The notes: generated from the sequence alone by a model not told the origin. A stretch of DNA of 64,000 nt from Xylophilus sp. ASV27 (GCF_016428875.1 NZ_JAELTO010000004.1:1-64000), one strand, 5' to 3'. Shown: positions 11,161-19,157, numbered from the stretch's first letter. Numbers and translations: made by a program.

Positions 11161-11196
11161 AAAAAAGCCCGCAGGCTTCGGCTTGCGGGCTTTTTT
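11161..11196 (+). terminator. Intrinsic terminator after ompA
   Basis: A 10-bp stem GCCCGCAGGC/GCTTGCGGGC with one G-U pair and a UUCG loop is flanked by six A on the left and six T on the right, so it could work in both directions. It ends the ompA transcript before ubiG. Confidence 0.92.
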
Positions 11197-11232
11197 ACGT
11201 CTGTACCTTATTCGTCGTGGAAAATGCGGGCC

Positions 11233-11952
11233 ATGAGTGCAAACCTGAATGTCGATCCGGCCGAACTGGCCAAATTCTCCGAACTGGCCCACCGCTGGTG
11301 GGACCCCGAAAGCGAATTCCGGCCCTTGCACCAGATCAATCCGCTGCGGCTGGACTGGATCGAGTCCAATGCCCCCCTGGCGGGCCGCAAGGTGCTGGAC
11401 GTAGGCTGTGGCGGCGGCATCCTGGCGGACGCCATGGCGCGACGGGGCGCGGACGTGCTGGGCATAGATCTGGCCGCCAGGTCGCTCAAGGTGGCGCGGC
11501 TGCATGCACTGGAGGCGCAGACGACTGGCGTCGAGTACCGCGAGGTCAGCGCCGAGGCGCTGGCGATGGAGCAGCCGGGGCGGTTCGACGTGGTGACCTG
11601 CATGGAAATGCTGGAGCACGTGCCGCAGCCGGCATCCATCGTGCGGGCCTGCACGGAACTCGTGAAGCCTGGCGGCTGGGTGTTCTTCTCCACCATCAAC
11701 CGCAATGCCAAGGCCTTCCTGCTGGCCATCGTGGGCGCGGAGTATCTGCTCAACCTGCTGCCGCGGGGCACGCATGAGTACGCCAGGCTGATCCGTCCCA
11801 GCGAACTGGCGGCCTTCTGCCGCGAGGCGGGCCTGGAGCCGCAGCATGCGCGGGGATTGCAGCACAACCCGCTGACCGGGCGCTACTGGTTGAGCGAGGA
11901 CACCAGCGTCAACTACCTGATGGCCACCCGGCGTCCTGCCGATGCGGAGTGA
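11233..11952 (+). CDS. ubiG: Ubiquinone biosynthesis O-methyltransferase
   Basis: The 239-residue SAM-dependent enzyme performs both O-methylations in ubiquinone synthesis. It begins MSANLNVDPAELAKFSELAH, followed by RWWDPESEFRPLHQINPLRL, a UbiG signature. Motif I is VLDVGCGGGILADAMARRGA, and the acidic ribose-binding residue follows in VLGIDLA. A second in-frame ATG nine bases upstream is possible. Its stop lies 5 bp before the gph ATG, so the two are cotranscribed. Confidence 0.95.
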   Translation: MSANLNVDPAELAKFSELAHRWWDPESEFRPLHQINPLRLDWIESNAPLAGRKVLDVGCGGGILADAMARRGADVLGIDLAARSLKVARLHALEAQTTGVEYREVSAEALAMEQPGRFDVVTCMEMLEHVPQPASIVRACTELVKPGGWVFFSTINRNAKAFLLAIVGAEYLLNLLPRGTHEYARLIRPSELAAFCREAGLEPQHARGLQHNPLTGRYWLSEDTSVNYLMATRRPADAE

Positions 11953-11957
11953 GGGAT

Positions 11958-12623
11958 ATGTTCGCTGACGTCCACGCCGTGCTGTTCGACCTCGACGGCA
12001 CCCTGCTTGACAGTGCGCCGGACCTGGGCGCTGCCGCCGACCAGATGCGCGTCGCGCGCGGTCTGTCCTCTCTGCCGCTGGAGCGTTACCGCCCGATGGC
12101 CGGCGCCGGTGCACGCGGTATGCTGGCCGAAGCCTTCGGCATGGCGCCCGAGCATCCTGATTTCCCCGCCATGCGCGAGGAATTCTTCGGCAACTACGAG
12201 CGCCGCATGACCGCATCCACCCATGCCTTCGATGGCGTGGCCGGCTTGCTGCAGGAATTGGATCGTCGCGACATGCCTTGGGGCATCGTGACCAACAAGG
12301 CGTCGCGCTTCTCCGATCCGCTGGTGCGGGCCATGCCCTTGCTGGCATCGGCGCGCACCGTCGTCAGCGGCGACACCACGCCGCATGCCAAGCCGCATCC
12401 CGCCCCCTTGTTGGAGGCCGCGCGCCGGCTGGGGGTGGAGCCCTCCCGCTGCGTTTACGTGGGCGATGACGAGCGCGACATCATCGCCGGCCGCGCTGCC
12501 GGCATGGCGACCGTGGCCGCCGGCTGGGGCTACCTCGGGCAGCAGGGCGGTCCGGCCACCTGGGGCGCGCATGCCGTCATCAATTTGCCGCATGAACTCT
12601 TGCAATGGCTGCCAATGGCCTAA
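11958..12623 (+). CDS. gph: HAD phosphatase, Gph/MupP-like
   Basis: The 221-residue HAD-superfamily phosphatase has motif I DLDGTLLDSAPD, motif II VTNK, motif III AKPHPAP and motif IV YVGDDERDI. It is usually named phosphoglycolate phosphatase. In pseudomonads the homologue next to ubiG is MupP, the MurNAc-6-phosphate phosphatase of peptidoglycan recycling, and sequence alone does not separate the two here. An in-frame GTG at 11949 overlapping the ubiG stop is an alternative start. It ends 12 bp before the ssrA RNA start, so the ssrA promoter lies inside its 3' end. Confidence 0.88.
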   Translation: MFADVHAVLFDLDGTLLDSAPDLGAAADQMRVARGLSSLPLERYRPMAGAGARGMLAEAFGMAPEHPDFPAMREEFFGNYERRMTASTHAFDGVAGLLQELDRRDMPWGIVTNKASRFSDPLVRAMPLLASARTVVSGDTTPHAKPHPAPLLEAARRLGVEPSRCVYVGDDERDIIAGRAAGMATVAAGWGYLGQQGGPATWGAHAVINLPHELLQWLPMA

Positions 12624-12626
12624 AAT
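12600..12626 (+). promoter_or_regulatory. Promoter of ssrA
   Basis: A good -10 TAAAAT at 12621-12626 lies 10 bp before the mature 5' end of tmRNA. A TTGCAA at 12600-12605 could be the -35 but gives a spacer of only 15 bp. The promoter overlaps the last codons and stop of gph. Confidence 0.6.
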
Positions 12627-12635
12627 AGAGGCCCT

Positions 12636-13022
12636 GGGGCTGCATTGGTTTCGACGTGGGTTCGGAATCGCAGCGGTGCATGTCGAGCTCAGTGCGCTCG
12701 TAAATCAGACTGAAACAAACTAACTGCAAACGACGAACGTTTCGCACTCGCCGCTTAATTGCCGGTGAGCTTTGCAACAGCAGGCCAATGGGCTGGGCAA
12801 GGGGGTTCTAGAGCAATCTGGCGCCTCCCGGCTGCAAAGATAATGACATTGGCTGGCTTCTATCCGGGTACCTTGGGTCGGGGCGAGAAAATAGGGTGCT
12901 GGCGGCCGGTGTAGCGTGCGACTGCGCGACAACGGTGGCGAGACTCAAATCAGACCGCTAAACATGTAGATCTGCGCGAAGAAGGCTTGCGGACGGGGGT
13001 TCGAATCCCCCCAGCTCCACCA
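12636..13022 (+). ncRNA. ssrA: tmRNA (transfer-messenger RNA)
   Basis: The RNA rescues stalled ribosomes. The 5' end GGGGCTG pairs with CAGCTCC just before the encoded CCA end (the last bases CACCA end at 13022), and a T-arm ggttcgaatcc is present in the 3' tRNA-like part. The tag frame at 12726-12758 reads GCA AAC GAC GAA CGT TTC GCA CTC GCC GCT TAA, peptide ANDERFALAA, the usual betaproteobacterial tag. It appears to be the one-piece form. Transposon debris begins soon after it. Confidence 0.97.
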
Positions 13023-13061
13023 CTAAAACATGCAAAGACACCCTCTTTGCATTTCGATGAA

Positions 13062-13093
13062 CCCCGTCGGGCCTCGAGCCTGGCGGGGCTTTT
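13062..13093 (+). terminator. Terminator after ssrA
   Basis: CCCCGTCGGGC and GCCTGGCGGGG form an 11-bp stem (two G-U pairs) with loop CTCGA, followed by CTTTT. Confidence 0.8.
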
Positions 13094-13129
13094 CACTTGG
13101 ACTTGCGGACTCGGGCGCCCGCCGCAAGG

Positions 13130-13649
13130 CCTGATCGGGCATTTCCTGCGCCCGCTCGGCCACGCGCTCGTAGCCGTCGATCCAGCGCAGGCTTTCCTTG
13201 ACGCCGCCGCGCTGGCCATCGGCGGCCTTGGGCTCGCGCGCCCACCTCCATGCGTCGAGCACGCCCAGGGGCTCTCGAGCCGGGGTGATCACGTAGGTGG
13301 GGTGCAGGTACATGCCGCGCTGGGCTTCGTAGCTCAGCGGCCCCAGGCCGTGGCTGGCGCGGCCGTTGAAGTCCAGCTCGGTGCTGTCCTGGATGTTGAG
13401 CACCACCGCGTGGCTGCGCATGCGCTCCAGGCTGCGATCCCAATGCGGCTGCAGCACCGCCTGCCAGTCGGTGCGCGGGTTGCTCAGGAAGCGGTAGGCC
13501 GCCTGGGTCTCGGCCCAGCCGCCGCACGCGTTGGGGATGCTCTCGCTGGGCTTGCTGCCCAGGCGCTCGGCCAGCAGCACGGCGCGCGCTCTCAGGCGCT
13601 CATCACCCAGACCCAGTGTCCTGAATTCTTCCTGCGCCCAGCTCATCAC
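13130..13649 (-). pseudogene. IS4-family (Tn5-like) transposase, N-terminal remnant
   Basis: The frame starts MMSWAQEEFRTLGLGDERLR and contains the Tn5-type N-terminal DNA-binding region (CGGWAETQAAYRFLSNPRTDW) and the first catalytic Asp region (LNIQDSTELDFNGR). Similarity stops near 13130 (after ERAQEMPD); the frame then runs on through unrelated sequence to 13023. About two thirds of the transposase, including the other DDE residues, is missing, so it cannot be active. No terminal inverted repeats were found. Confidence 0.8.
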
Positions 13650-13686
13650 TACCTGCTTCGTACGTCCTCGGGGACGCTATTGGACA

Positions 13687-13782
13687 TCAGGGGAGATGTG
13701 TGTAATGGGATGCCTTCAGCCCGAGCTTGATGCGCTCGTGGTTGTAGTAGTGGGCGTAATCATGCTCGCTCGCTTCGAGCGT
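13687..13782 (-). pseudogene. IS3-family transposase C-terminal scrap (IS150-like)
   Basis: Thirty-one codons and a stop read TLEASEHDYAHYYNHERIKL and then GLKASHYTHLP. The YYNHERI-x-LGLK pattern is the C-terminal end of an IS3-family OrfB integrase. Nothing upstream continues it. Confidence 0.65.
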
Positions 13783-13792
13783 AGCCCGATGA

Positions 13793-13927
13793 TCAAGCGG
13801 CAGATTTGCGCTGCGCCGCCAACCAGCGTTGTTCGAACTGCATCGAGCCTAGATAGTCCAGCGCCGAATGTAGTCGAGAGTGGTTGTAGAAGGCGATCTA
13901 GTCCATCACGGCTTGGCGGGCCTGGGT
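13793..13927 (-). pseudogene. Second IS3-family transposase C-terminal scrap
   Basis: The reading is TQARQAVMD, an in-frame TAG where a Tyr codon is expected, then IAFYNHSRLHSALDYLGSMQ, FEQRWLAAQRKSAA and a stop. The FYNHxRLHSALxY block is the end of an IS3-family integrase of a different subgroup from the neighbouring scrap. Only about 43 residues remain. Confidence 0.72.
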
Positions 13928-13978
13928 GTGTCAGGCCATGCAGTGACACCGCTGCCGTTGATTTGGCATGCCCCTGGT

Positions 13979-14599
13979 TCAGGCTGGGGGTGGGCGAGTC
14001 CGGTCGAAGGCCGGCTCATGGCGTTCAAAGGCGGCGAGCCACTGGACCAGCCCAGGGTATGGCGTGTGCCACACCACGGGCTGGCGCCGATCGAGAAAGC
14101 CGAGTGCGCAACTCAGGCCGATGGTCACCGCGTCCGTACGGTGCGGATCAGGTGGCTGGGCTTCGAATGCCGCCAGAGCGCGCATGATCTTGTCGCGCTG
14201 GTATTCCAGCCAGCGCGCTGATCGCTGGGCCGAGCCGTGATAGCGCTCCTCATAGATGACCGCGGCGCCCGCGTCGATGATCCCGTCGGCCAGGCGCGTG
14301 CGCGTGAGCATGGCGATCCGCTCCGGTCCGCTTCGAGGCAGCAGACGCTCCGTGCCGGCGACATCTTGCAAGAATTCGATGATGACGCTGCTGTCGTAGA
14401 CGGCAGTGCCGTCTTCCTGTACTAGACACGGGTACTTGCCCAGCGGGTTCTGGCGGCGCAGGTCGTCGTTCGGATCCGCCGCATCGGTCGGTACCAACTC
14501 GATGCGCTCCATAAGGGAGAGTACCTCCGCCGCCATTCGGACCTTGCGAACGAAAGGAGATGTGAGCGAGGAGCGTAGAATAAATTTCGCTTGATTCAT
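13979..14599 (-). CDS. Glutathione S-transferase family protein
   Basis: The 206-residue protein has an N-terminal thioredoxin-like domain (ILRSSLTSPFVRKVRMAAEV; NPLGKYPCLVQEDG with the cis-Pro; YDSSVIIEFL with the glutathione-binding Asp-Ser) and an all-helical C-terminal domain. Length is normal and the frame is open. It is the last gene of the accessory catabolic operon, 14 bp after the SDR remnant. Such GSTs may isomerise or detoxify pathway intermediates, but the substrate cannot be told from sequence. Confidence 0.85.
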   Translation of the reverse strand: MNQAKFILRSSLTSPFVRKVRMAAEVLSLMERIELVPTDAADPNDDLRRQNPLGKYPCLVQEDGTAVYDSSVIIEFLQDVAGTERLLPRSGPERIAMLTRTRLADGIIDAGAAVIYEERYHGSAQRSARWLEYQRDKIMRALAAFEAQPPDPHRTDAVTIGLSCALGFLDRRQPVVWHTPYPGLVQWLAAFERHEPAFDRTRPPPA

Positions 14600-14613
14600 A
14601 GTAAGTCGGTTGT

Positions 14614-15503
14614 TTAATGAAACGACTTGTCGCCATCGACGGCGAGCGCGGCGCCGGTGACGTAAGACGACTCATCGCTGGTCAGGTAGAGGATGGAACG
14701 CGCGATCTCCTCGGGCTGGGCAGTCCGCGCAGCGCATAGTTGCCGACGTTGCCCTGGACACCTTCGGCCATTGGCGTGTTCACTAGGCCCGGATATACGG
14801 TGTTGGCGCGGATCGAAGGGGCCAGTTCCGCGGCCAGCGCTCGGTTCAAATTCAAGACACCGCCTTTCGACGCCGAGTACGCGGTCCGGTTCGGCGTATT
14901 GGGCAGCAGCGACTGACCCGAGCCGAGGTTAAGGCAACGCTGAATAAGTCCGCGCGGTGGCGCGCGCCCTGGTGTGGGATGGGATGCAAGGCGCAAACCG
15001 CAGCCATAGCCGCAGCTATGGCGAGGATTTGCAACGCCGCAGACCGCCCACGGCAGGGATGCGCGACACGCGAGGGACTTGTTCAGCGTTGCCTTAACGA
15101 TGGAGGCATGCGGCACCTGCTTGAGCCAGGGCAGGCAGCAGCGGACGACGATGTACGTCCCCGTGAGGTTGATCTCCAGGACGCGGCGCCACTGCGCCAG
15201 GTCGATTTCCAGCACCGATCCCCGCAACATGACGCCCGCTGCTTTGACCACGCCGTCGATGCCGCCCATGGCCGCCGCACCCTGCGTCACAGCGCGCTCG
15301 ACAGAGCCCTCGTCACAGATGTCGGCTTCAAAAGCCTGTGCCTGGATGTCGCGTGTGAGCGCCCGCAGAGCGGGGCCATTGCGGTCCAGCAAAGTCAGGG
15401 CAGCGCCCTCCGGGGCGAACAGCCGGGCAGTTGCCAGGCCGATGCCGGAAGCGGCACCCGTGATGACGATGCGACGGTTGCTAAGACGTTGAATTTCAGC
15501 CAT
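14614..15503 (-). pseudogene. Short-chain dehydrogenase, interrupted by MITE and frameshift
   Basis: The start MAEIQRLSNRRIVITGAASG begins a classical SDR with the TGxxxGxG NAD(P) motif, and the YSASKGG catalytic Tyr-Lys pair is present. Between SIV and NLGSGQ the frame carries 55 foreign codons, a 161-bp inverted-repeat element plus a duplicated TTAA. The insertion is a multiple of three with no stop, so the frame stays open. Near 14722-14728 one base appears lost: the frame then reads nonsense to a stop at 14682, while the true C-terminus (EEIARSILYLTSDESSYVTG, then AALAVDGDKSFH) continues in another frame to 14614. The insert falls just before the catalytic Ser region, so activity is doubtful. 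Confidence 0.85.
14933..15093. mobile_element. 161-bp MITE-like element with TTAA target duplication
   Basis: The ends are near-perfect inverted repeats: left AAGGCAACGCTGAATAAGTC, right GACTTGTTCAGCGTTGCCTT (each given with its two flanking bases). TTAA is present on both sides (14929-14932 and 15094-15097). Removing the element and one TTAA restores GTTAAC and the expected SDR residues S-I-V-N-L-G. There is no transposase gene inside, so it must have been moved in trans. A further internal inverted repeat (AGCCATAGC CGC AGCTATGGC type) lies near 15002-15022. Confidence 0.85.
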
Positions 15504-15513
15504 GGATGTGGAC

Positions 15514-15650
15514 CTATTTCTTCGGGATCTTGGCCAGCTCCACGAGCCGGCCTCAGCGCTCGATCTCCGCGTGCACGAAGGTACGCAGCTGTTCCGGTGT
15601 TCCTCCGCCACGGCAACGAAGGTCCGCAGCTGTACCAGGTCGATGATCAT
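15514..15650 (-). pseudogene. Scar joining a LysR N-terminus to a Bug receptor C-terminus
   Basis: From 15650 the frame reads MIIDLVQLRTFVAVAEEH, the start of a LysR-type regulator. At about 15597 it passes, in another frame, into PEQLRTFVHAEIER, a TGA where Trp is expected, then GRLVELAKIPKK and TAG, the usual end of a Bug/TctC periplasmic receptor. Both pieces carry the near-identical DNA word CAGCTGCGxACCTTCGT, so the join may have arisen by recombination at that microhomology. Neither piece can be functional. Confidence 0.65.
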
Positions 15651-15684
15651 GTTTGTCTCTTGCTGTTTTTGATGTCTTCGATGG

Positions 15685-16251
15685 CTACCCCGTGTCGGAT
15701 GGCTTCGGTCGATAGAACTGCGGCCAGTGGACGCGAACCAGTTCGCGCTCCTGTCCGTAGGCATAGCAGCTGTCGATCTTGAGCGGCCGGCCCGTCGCAT
15801 CCACGCGCTCGGCCTGGCCACGGTTGACCTGGCTCAGCGACTGGAAGGCGGTCGTCGCCATCGGGATCAGCAGCTCCATGAGGTGGGTGCAACCGCGCGC
15901 ACCACCAAGCCGGCTGCGCACTTCCTTGCTCCAGCCGCTGGTCATCCGCAGTCCGATCAGGGACTGCAGCGCGCGGCCTCCCTCGGGGCACTCGCCATAG
16001 GGCGCCGCCTCGGTGAAGGTCTCGACGCCGTGGATGCACAGGTCCTGGTCGAACACCAGCCGCACGCCCATGTCATGGATGGGCTCGCCCGCGGGAACAT
16101 CCTTGCCGCCGCGCCAGTGCTCGAAGTCGTGCGGCTTGCGGTCGGTCACGCGTCCTTCCAGCTCAAACAGGCCGTCGCTGCGCCGCCAGCCGCGCATATC
16201 GATGCGGCGGAAGTGCAATTCTTCCTCACAGGTGGCGTTCGGATCGAGCAT
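15685..16251 (-). CDS. DUF2889-family protein
   Basis: The 188-residue protein has no signal peptide or membrane segment. It contains ELHFRRIDMRGWRRSDGLFE, GRVTDRKPHDF, PIHDMGVRLVFD and GARGCTHLMELLIPMATTAF, which I recognise as the DUF2889 pattern. Conserved His, Asp and Cys residues suggest a small enzyme or binding protein, but its function is unknown to me. It begins 12 bp after the crotonase stop and is clearly in the same operon; DUF2889 genes recur beside acyl-CoA and aromatic degradation genes. Confidence 0.75.
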   Translation of the reverse strand: MLDPNATCEEELHFRRIDMRGWRRSDGLFELEGRVTDRKPHDFEHWRGGKDVPAGEPIHDMGVRLVFDQDLCIHGVETFTEAAPYGECPEGGRALQSLIGLRMTSGWSKEVRSRLGGARGCTHLMELLIPMATTAFQSLSQVNRGQAERVDATGRPLKIDSCYAYGQERELVRVHWPQFYRPKPSDTG

Positions 16252-16263
16252 GGCCTTGCTCCC

Positions 16264-17055
16264 TCAACTGAATTGCGGGGCGCGCTTCTCCAGGAACGCG
16301 TTGACGGCCTCGCTGTGGTCGGGCGTCTTGTGGCAGATCGCCTGGAACACCGCGGACAGTTCGAGTACTTCACTCAGGCGCCCGTGGATGGCCTCGCGCA
16401 TCAGCCGCTTGGTCAGGCGGATGCTGTGGGCGGCATTCACGGCGATGCGGCCTGCCATCTCGCGCGCGGCGGGCATCAACTGGTCGTGGGGAACCACGCG
16501 CGACACCAGGTTCCAATCCAGCGCCTGTTGCGCATCGATGGTGTCCCCGGTGAAGGCCAGTTCCGCCGCCCGCGACATGCCCACGATGCGTTGCAGCAGC
16601 CAGGCCCCGCCGTCGCCAGGGATGATCCCGAGCTTGATGAAGCTCTCGGCAAACTTGGCCTTCTCGGAGGCAATGCGGATGTCGCACATGCAGGCCAGGT
16701 CCAGGCCCGCGCCGATCGCATGCCCGTTTACGGCAGCGATGACGGGTACTTCGAGGTTGAACAGGTTCAAGGTCAGGCGCTGGATGCCGCGCCGGTAGTC
16801 CTGGCGGATGTCCACCTCGGTGACTTCGGGCAGGGCTTGACGCTTCATCTTGTGGAGGTTGCCGCCGGCGCAGAACGAGGGGCCATTGGCCGCCAGGATC
16901 ACGCAGCGCACGCTGCGGTCGTCGTGGATGCGCTCGATGGCCGCGAGGAATTCGGGGATGGCGGTGTTGCCGGTCAGCGGGTTGCGCTGCTCGGGCTGGT
17001 TCATGGTCAGCGTGACGACAGGGCCGTCTTGCTCATAGAGAAGGAAATCAGACAT
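16264..17055 (-). CDS. Crotonase / enoyl-CoA hydratase-isomerase family protein
   Basis: The 263-residue protein has the crotonase fold with the oxyanion-hole motifs FCAGGNL and GHAIGAGLDLA. Compared with true enoyl-CoA hydratase, the first catalytic Glu position is Asp (GAGLD) and the second is Phe (AESFIKLG where the family has PEILLG), while an Asp sits in IPGDGG. This is not the classical two-Glu hydratase site, so another crotonase reaction such as isomerisation, C-C cleavage or hydrolysis is possible. The start overlaps no neighbour; the ADH stop is 9 bp upstream. Confidence 0.88.
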   Translation of the reverse strand: MSDFLLYEQDGPVVTLTMNQPEQRNPLTGNTAIPEFLAAIERIHDDRSVRCVILAANGPSFCAGGNLHKMKRQALPEVTEVDIRQDYRRGIQRLTLNLFNLEVPVIAAVNGHAIGAGLDLACMCDIRIASEKAKFAESFIKLGIIPGDGGAWLLQRIVGMSRAAELAFTGDTIDAQQALDWNLVSRVVPHDQLMPAAREMAGRIAVNAAHSIRLTKRLMREAIHGRLSEVLELSAVFQAICHKTPDHSEAVNAFLEKRAPQFS

Positions 17056-17064
17056 GGTGGGGGC

Positions 17065-18108
17065 TCACAGAGTGGTGTTGTCGATCACGAAGCGAAAGCG
17101 CACGTTGCCCGTGAGCAGTCGCCGGTAGGCGTCGTCGATGCCGTCGGCACGGATGACCTCCACCTCGGCGCCGATGCCGTGCTCGGCGCAGAAGTCGAGC
17201 ATTTCCTGCGTCTCGGCCATGCTGCCGCTGCGCGTGCCGGCGATCGATCGCCGGTTGGTGAGCAACGCTGTGGCAGAGACGCTCAGGGGCTGGGCGGCCA
17301 CGGCCAGGTTGACGTACACGCCATCGCGCGCGAGCAGGCCCAGGTAGCGATCCAGGTCGGCATGGATGGGTACGGTCGAGAAGATGAGATTGAACGCGCT
17401 GGCGAGAGCCGTGAACGTGTCCGGGTCCGTGCTGAGCCGATAGTCGTGCGCACCGAGGCGAAGTGCGTCGTCGCGCTTGTCCGGCGAGAGATCCAGGACC
17501 GTGGTGCGCGCGCCCAGCGCACGCGCCATCTGCACGCCGACGTGGCCCAGGCCACCGAAGCCGATGATCGCCACCTTGCTGCCGGAACCGGCCCGCCAGT
17601 GGCGCAGCGGCGAGTACATCGTGATGCCGGCGCACAGCAGCGGCGCGGCGCTGTCCAGCGGGATGCCAGCCGGAATCCGCACGACGAAGCCCTCATCAAC
17701 CACGATGTTCTGGCTGTAGCCGCCGTAGGTGGGATTGCCATCGCGGCCGATGGCGTTGTAGGTCAGCGTGCGGCCGCCGCTGCAGTACTGCTCAAGCCCA
17801 GCCTGGCAGTTCTCGCAGACCCCGCACGCCTCGACCATGTTGCCCACGCCGACGCGATCCCCGACCCTGAACCGGCTGACCTCGACGCCCACTGCCGAGA
17901 CGATGCCCGCGATCTCGTGGCCCGGCACGATCGGGTAGATGGTCTTTCCTCCGCGCAGGCAGCGCGCATGCTCGACGTCCGAATGGCAGATGCCAGCGTA
18001 GGCGATCTCGATCAGGACGTCTCGCGGCCCGGGATTGCGGCGCTCGATCGTCGTTGGAACGAAAGGCTGGTCGGGGCCGTTGATGCAGCGCGCCCTCGAA
18101 GTGATCAT
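17065..18108 (-). CDS. Zinc-dependent alcohol dehydrogenase (MDR, CAD/YahK-like)
   Basis: The 347-residue medium-chain dehydrogenase begins MITSRARCINGPDQPFVPTT after a GGGGAG Shine-Dalgarno. The catalytic zinc ligands are in GICHSDVEHA, PGHEIAG and LLCAGIT. The structural zinc Cys cluster is CGVCENCQAGLEQYC, and the coenzyme motif is GFGGLGHVGV. An upstream ATG at 18144 would add 12 unlikely residues. It oxidises an alcohol or reduces an aldehyde in the accessory operon; the aldehyde dehydrogenase two genes upstream is the natural partner. Confidence 0.92.
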   Translation of the reverse strand: MITSRARCINGPDQPFVPTTIERRNPGPRDVLIEIAYAGICHSDVEHARCLRGGKTIYPIVPGHEIAGIVSAVGVEVSRFRVGDRVGVGNMVEACGVCENCQAGLEQYCSGGRTLTYNAIGRDGNPTYGGYSQNIVVDEGFVVRIPAGIPLDSAAPLLCAGITMYSPLRHWRAGSGSKVAIIGFGGLGHVGVQMARALGARTTVLDLSPDKRDDALRLGAHDYRLSTDPDTFTALASAFNLIFSTVPIHADLDRYLGLLARDGVYVNLAVAAQPLSVSATALLTNRRSIAGTRSGSMAETQEMLDFCAEHGIGAEVEVIRADGIDDAYRRLLTGNVRFRFVIDNTTL

Positions 18109-18151
18109 GAAAAACTCCCCGCCGACCGACGCGCGGTGTGGCAACTACGCA

Positions 18152-19114
18152 TCACTCGGGCTGGATGTTGGCCGCGCGTGCCAGTTGCACCCACCGGTTG
18201 GTTTCGGAATCGATGAAGGCCTTGAGTTCGTCCGGGCCCATCGACAGCGGCGTGGCGCCCTGCGTGGCGTACTTGTCGATAAGGTCCCGCGACTTCTGCA
18301 CCTTGATCACCGCATCGCTGACGCGGGTGACCAGGTCCCGCGGCAGGCCCGCGGGGCCCATCAACGCGTTCCAGGACGGGAAGTCGAACCCGGGCAGGGT
18401 CTCCGAGATCGCGGGCCAGCCGGGCATCACCGGATTGCGCTTCAGGGAGGAAACGGCCAGCGGCCGCAGTTGACCCGCCTTGGCCTGGGCCTGGGCATTG
18501 CCTTGATCGGTCAGCGTGGCGTCCAGGTTGCCGCCGATCACGTCGGTGATCGTGGCCGGACTTCCCTTGTAGGGAATGGGCAGCAGATCGATGCCTGCAA
18601 GCCGGTTCATCGTCGCGATCTGGGTCTGCACCGAGGTGGTCGAGAAGCCGACGCTGACCTTGCCGGGGCGTGTCTTGGCATAAGCGATGAAGTCGGCGAA
18701 GGTGCGAATCGGGGAGTCGCCCTTGACCATCAGCACATGGTTCGTCAGGCTCACCGCAGCAATGGGCGTCAGGTCCTTGCGGGGGTCATAGCCCAGATTC
18801 TTGAAGAACGCCACGTTGGCCGCCAACGGCGAGTTCGACGCGCACAGCAGCGTGGCGCCATCCGGGGCGGCGTGCACCACATCCAGCGTGCCGATGGTGC
18901 CATTGCCACCGGACTTGTTGTCGATGAAGTAGCTCTGGCCGTTGGCCGCGCCGACCAGGGGCAGCAGCACGCGTGTCACGTAGTCGTTCGAACTGCCGGC
19001 CGGCAACGGCACGACCACACGTGTCGCACGTCCCCGGACGGCCTGGGACCAGGCCAAGCCGCTGGGCAGCGCGAGCACCGGGCCGAGCGTCTTGATGAAG
19101 CTGCGCTTGTTCAC
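18152..19114 (-). CDS. Bug (TctC-type) periplasmic solute receptor, GTG start
   Basis: The 320-residue protein begins at GTG 19114 (VNKRSFIKTLGPVLALPSGL, initiator Met in vivo), preceded by AGGAGA at good spacing; there is no suitable ATG. A signal peptide ends near AWSQA. The Bug fold motifs include VVVPLPAGSSNDYVTR, NKSGGNGTIGT, PDGATLL and LLPIPYKGSPA. Bug receptors bind carboxylates, aromatic acids or related compounds for tripartite transporters. No TctA/TctB membrane genes are here, so the partner must be elsewhere or the protein acts as an orphan. It lies within the catabolic operon and probably binds the pathway substrate. Confidence 0.92.
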   Translation of the reverse strand: MNKRSFIKTLGPVLALPSGLAWSQAVRGRATRVVVPLPAGSSNDYVTRVLLPLVGAANGQSYFIDNKSGGNGTIGTLDVVHAAPDGATLLCASNSPLAANVAFFKNLGYDPRKDLTPIAAVSLTNHVLMVKGDSPIRTFADFIAYAKTRPGKVSVGFSTTSVQTQIATMNRLAGIDLLPIPYKGSPATITDVIGGNLDATLTDQGNAQAQAKAGQLRPLAVSSLKRNPVMPGWPAISETLPGFDFPSWNALMGPAGLPRDLVTRVSDAVIKVQKSRDLIDKYATQGATPLSMGPDELKAFIDSETNRWVQLARAANIQPE

Positions 19115-19157
19115 TATTCTGTCTCCTATGCTCTTGTTGCTGAGGGGCTGCGCTAGC

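Noticed and set aside
12990-13022. The 3' end of ssrA as an integration site for a genomic island
   Set aside because: tmRNA ends are common att sites, but I find no integrase gene and no second copy of the ssrA end up to 26 kb. IS-mediated rearrangement explains the debris as well.
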